Below are positions 61,558 to 64,000 of a DNA stretch of 64,000 nt, one piece after another. The translations under genes and the position numbers were made by a program. This DNA is from Solidesulfovibrio carbinolicus (GTDB taxonomy: Bacteria > Desulfobacterota > Desulfovibrionia > Desulfovibrionales > Desulfovibrionaceae), in contig NZ_CP026538.1 of the NCBI RefSeq assembly GCF_004135975.1, positions 2,108,001-2,172,000 of the forward strand, given 5' to 3'. The notes under the pieces are model-generated. The model ran no database searches, was not told the origin of the DNA, and worked only from the letters and a program-made list of their open reading frames with translations. Every line of letters begins with the position of its first letter. Position 1 is the stretch's first letter.

Positions 61558-63192
61558 TTAGGGCAGCATCCACTTGAGGGCATAGGCCTGGAGCAGGGTC
61601 AGCACGGCGACGACAGCGAGCATGGCCAGTGAGTGGGGCAGGGTGAAGCGGAAGATGTCGCCTTCCTTGCCCACCATGTTGGAGGCCGCAGTGGCCACCG
61701 AGATGGACTGGGGCGAGATCATCTTGCCGGTGACGCCGCCGGAGGAGTTGGCGGCAACCGTCAGGTGCGGATCGACGCCGATCTGCTGGGCGGTGGTCTT
61801 CTGCAGCGAACCAAACAGGGCGTTGGAGGAGGTGTCCGAACCGGTCAGGAACACGCCCAGCCAGCCGAGGATCGGCGAGAAGAACGGGAACAGCGCGCCC
61901 GTGGCGGTGAAGGCCAGGCCCATGGAGGAGCTCATGCCCGAGTAGTTCATGATGTAGGCCAGACCCAGGATCATGGCGATGGTGCAGATGGGCCACTTGA
62001 GCTGCTTGATGGTGCGGAAAAGGCAGGCAATGCCCTTGCCGAAGCCGTAGCCCGGCATGAAAATGATGGAGAGCAGGCCGGCGAACAGGATGGCCGTACC
62101 CGGAGTGGACAGCAGATTGACGTTGAACACGGCCGGGTAGGGCGCGTCCTTGGCCACGATGGGAGCGGTTTTGACGACCAGATTATGCAGGCCCGGCCAC
62201 TCGAACTTCATGATGAAGATCTTGTCCAGGATGGCCTTGAAGGAATCGATGCCCCAGAAAAAGACCATGATGGCCAGGATGATGTAGGGCAGCCAGGCGC
62301 GGAAGATCTCGCCACCGGAGAACTGGGCCTCGACGGTGCGCTGGGCGGCCGGAGCTTCATCCGGGAAGTGCCAGGTCTGCTTGGGCTTCCAGACTTTGAG
62401 GAACAGCCCCAGACCGAGGATGGTCACAATGGCGGAAATGATGTCGGGCAGGTAGGGGCCGACGTAGTTGGAGACCAGGAACTGGGAACCGGCGAAGCAC
62501 ACGCCGGCGATGATGACGGCGGGCAGGACTTCCATGGTGCGCTTGAAACCGCACATGGTGACGGACAGCCACAGCGGCACGATGATGGACAGGAAGGGCA
62601 GCTGGCGGCCGCAGATGGCGCTGATTTTCATCATGTCGAGGTCGGTGACCTTGGCCGCGACCACGATGGGGATGCCGATGGCGCCGAAGGCGACCGGGGC
62701 GGTGTTGGCGATGAGGCAGATGCCGGCGGCGTACAGCGGGTTAAACCCAAGGCCCACCAGCATGGCGGCGGTGATGGCCACCGGGGTGCCGAAACCGGCG
62801 GTGCCTTCGATAAACGAACCGAAGGCAAAGGCGATGAAGATGGCCTGGAGCCGGCGGTCATCGGTGATCTGGGCCAGGGAGTTCTTGATGATGTTGAATT
62901 CCCCGGACTCGACGGTCATGTTGTACACCCAGATGGCGGTGACAACGATCCAGACGATGGGGAACAGGCCGAAGGCGGCGCCGTAGAGGGTGGCGTCAAC
63001 AGCCAGGCCCACCGGCATTCCCCAGGCCACGATGGCCAGGATGACGGCGGTGAGCGTGGCGGCAAAAGCCGCTTTGTGGCCGGCCATGCGTTTGACCGCC
63101 AGCATGTAAAACAGCATGTACAGGGGAATGCCTGCCACGAGTGCGGAAAGCCCGTAGCTTCCGAGCGGTTGGTACTGTTGGACCCACGACAT
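61558..63192 (-). CDS. lctP: L-lactate permease LctP
   Basis: 544 residues from ATG 63192 with AAAGGAG upstream; 26 further upstream codons are open but unlikely. A polytopic lactate:H+ symporter. Family signatures visible are FAFGSFIEGTAGFGTPVAITAAMLVGLGF, MNYSGMSSSMGLAF, GVFLTGSDTSSNALFG and ANSSGGVTGKMISPQ in short pieces, with about 14 hydrophobic segments. It imports the substrate for the LUD/LldEF proteins encoded downstream. It is flanked by hairpins on both sides. Confidence 0.95.
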   Translation of the reverse strand: MSWVQQYQPLGSYGLSALVAGIPLYMLFYMLAVKRMAGHKAAFAATLTAVILAIVAWGMPVGLAVDATLYGAAFGLFPIVWIVVTAIWVYNMTVESGEFNIIKNSLAQITDDRRLQAIFIAFAFGSFIEGTAGFGTPVAITAAMLVGLGFNPLYAAGICLIANTAPVAFGAIGIPIVVAAKVTDLDMMKISAICGRQLPFLSIIVPLWLSVTMCGFKRTMEVLPAVIIAGVCFAGSQFLVSNYVGPYLPDIISAIVTILGLGLFLKVWKPKQTWHFPDEAPAAQRTVEAQFSGGEIFRAWLPYIILAIMVFFWGIDSFKAILDKIFIMKFEWPGLHNLVVKTAPIVAKDAPYPAVFNVNLLSTPGTAILFAGLLSIIFMPGYGFGKGIACLFRTIKQLKWPICTIAMILGLAYIMNYSGMSSSMGLAFTATGALFPFFSPILGWLGVFLTGSDTSSNALFGSLQKTTAQQIGVDPHLTVAANSSGGVTGKMISPQSISVATAASNMVGKEGDIFRFTLPHSLAMLAVVAVLTLLQAYALKWMLP

Positions 63193-63284
63193 GTTCTCTC
63201 GCTCCTTTGGTTGGAAAGTTGACCAGCCGCTCCCGATCCCGTCGCCGCGAAGGGCCGGGGTGCGAGCCAAACCGCTATTGGACA

Positions 63285-63322
63285 GGCCCTCCCGAACCCG
63301 GACACGAGGGTCCGGGAGGGCC
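63285..63322 (-). other. intercistronic hairpin upstream of lctP
   Basis: 10-bp perfect arms GGCCCTCCCG / CGGGAGGGCC with an 18-nt loop in which a CCC/GGG pair can continue the stem. It lies between the DRTGG-domain gene and lctP, with no T-run. Confidence 0.6.
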
Positions 63323-63330
63323 GTGTCGGC

Positions 63331-64000
63331 TTACAGGCCGAGGTTTTTTTTCAGCACCGCCATGTTGACGGACTGCTGCACGATCTTGGTGCCGTGCTCG
63401 ATGCGCGAACGGTCGCGCAGCTTTTCCCGGGTGAGCATGAGTTCCATCTTCTTGGCCACGGAGAAGGTGTCGTCGCGCACCACGATGACGGGCACGCCCT
63501 TGTCCTCGGCCTTGGCCAGGATCATGTCGTTGGGATAGAGGTTGCCGGTGAGAATGAGCGCCGAGCAGTTGCCTTCCAGGGCCACGAGCTGCAGGTCGGC
63601 CCGGTCGCCGCCGCACAGGATGGCCACGTCCTTCTGGCGCTTGAAGAAGGTGACGAAGTTCTCCACCTGCATGGTGCCGATGAGGAAGTTGACCACCAGC
63701 TTGTCGTTTTTCGGGGGAGCGGTGACCAGGCGGCCGCCCAGGCCCACGGCTAGGTCGGAAGCGCGCACGGCGAACATGATGGGATCGTGGGGCACGATGC
63801 CGAGCACGTCCACGCCCCGGCGCTTGAGGAAGGGCACGATCAGGGTCTCGGCCTCTTCGCGGAAGTGCTCGGGCACGTCATTTAAGATGACGCCGACAAG
63901 GTCGTCGCCCAGGGCTTCCTTGGCGGCGGCCAGATAGTCGTAGTTGTATTCCTGGAGGTAGCGGTCGACCAGGATGACCTTGGTGCCCAGGGCCTGGGAC
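63331..64000 (-). CDS. DRTGG-domain / AAA_26-like protein (phosphotransacetylase N-terminal type), 5' end missing
   Basis: The reading frame is open to the right window edge, so about 222 C-terminal residues are seen and the start lies outside. The visible part begins with a P-loop-protein-like segment (VILVDRY, LGDDLVGVILNDVPEHF), followed by a DRTGG-like domain (GIVPHDPIMFAVRASDLA, FKRQKDVAILCGGDRADL, LEGNCSALILTGNLYPND). This is the N-terminal architecture of long phosphotransacetylases, which also exists as a separate protein. In Desulfovibrio such a gene lies in the organic-acid oxidation cluster with pta, ack and lctP. It probably heads the lctP-LUD-LdhH segment. Function may be sensing acetyl-phosphate-related nucleotides, which is unproven. 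Confidence 0.82.
   Translation of the reverse strand, partial: SQALGTKVILVDRYLQEYNYDYLAAAKEALGDDLVGVILNDVPEHFREEAETLIVPFLKRRGVDVLGIVPHDPIMFAVRASDLAVGLGGRLVTAPPKNDKLVVNFLIGTMQVENFVTFFKRQKDVAILCGGDRADLQLVALEGNCSALILTGNLYPNDMILAKAEDKGVPVIVVRDDTFSVAKKMELMLTREKLRDRSRIEHGTKIVQQSVNMAVLKKNLGL

Noticed and set aside
58526-61561. 1011-codon plus-strand open frame opposite the lactate genes
   Set aside because: It covers the convergent terminators and the antisense of three well-identified genes; its sequence is rich in Gly, His and Val with no domain.

Overview
The window is about 64 kb of GC-rich bacterial DNA. Its gene content points to a sulfate-reducing member of the Desulfovibrionaceae (Desulfovibrio/Solidesulfovibrio type). 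The clues are a selenocysteine-containing two-subunit formate dehydrogenase without a membrane subunit, a lactate operon pairing LctP with LUD and fused LldF/LldE-like proteins, several two-component systems, and GC-rich palindromic repeats after stop codons. The assignment is an inference from gene content; no rRNA or other phylogenetic marker was analysed.

Region 1 (1-9.5 kb) is a formate dehydrogenase locus. After the 5' part of an AspT/YidE-type transporter on the minus strand comes a tightly overlapping plus-strand run fdhE-fdhD-mobA-moaA, which supplies cofactor and maturation functions. It is followed by a frameshifted, catalytically degenerate IS1595-like protein, an AT-rich control region with a near-perfect palindrome, and fdhA (in-frame TGA read as selenocysteine) with fdhB. 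The FdhD homologue lacks the usual CxxC loop.

Region 2 (9.6-15.3 kb) is a sensory set: a substrate-binding lipoprotein, a histidine kinase with a four-cysteine insert inside its HAMP region, a REC-STAS response regulator, and small exported or membrane proteins.

Region 3 (15.3-24.8 kb) is core metabolism: ispG-proS, then xseA-xseB-ispA-dxs (isoprenoid precursors and exonuclease VII), then a deoxyhypusine-synthase-like protein with Ala at the expected catalytic-Lys position. The ispG-proS and xseA units are separated by a 465-bp gap with three strong palindromes.

Region 4 (24.9-34.6 kb) is accessory DNA. It holds two tandem single-domain cereblon-type CULT proteins, a kinase/HAD pair, an AT-rich gene with its own promoter, an amphi-Trp protein, a ParA ATPase with an Ala/Pro-rich partner, a radical SAM protein, and an IS5-family element lying against a broken IS1182-type transposase.

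Region 5 (34.6-45 kb) has an FlhG/MinD-like ATPase overlapping a PilZ-like/ATPase protein with no phospho-acceptor histidine, an AI-2E family permease, a rhomboid protease, a PH-domain membrane protein, and a kinase-lipoprotein-sigma54 regulator triad laid out like enterobacterial glrK-qseG-glrR.

Region 6 (45.3-55.8 kb) is the best candidate for an undescribed system. A short FtsX-type permease and its ATPase precede a 1658-residue protein that joins a PA/M28-peptidase-like extracytoplasmic part, stripped of its metal ligands, to an FtsX permease. Two large OPT-like membrane proteins follow.

Region 7 (56-64 kb) holds rpoZ-dnaJ-TPR-moaC and, convergent to it, a lactate utilisation operon whose permease gene is flanked by hairpins on both sides.
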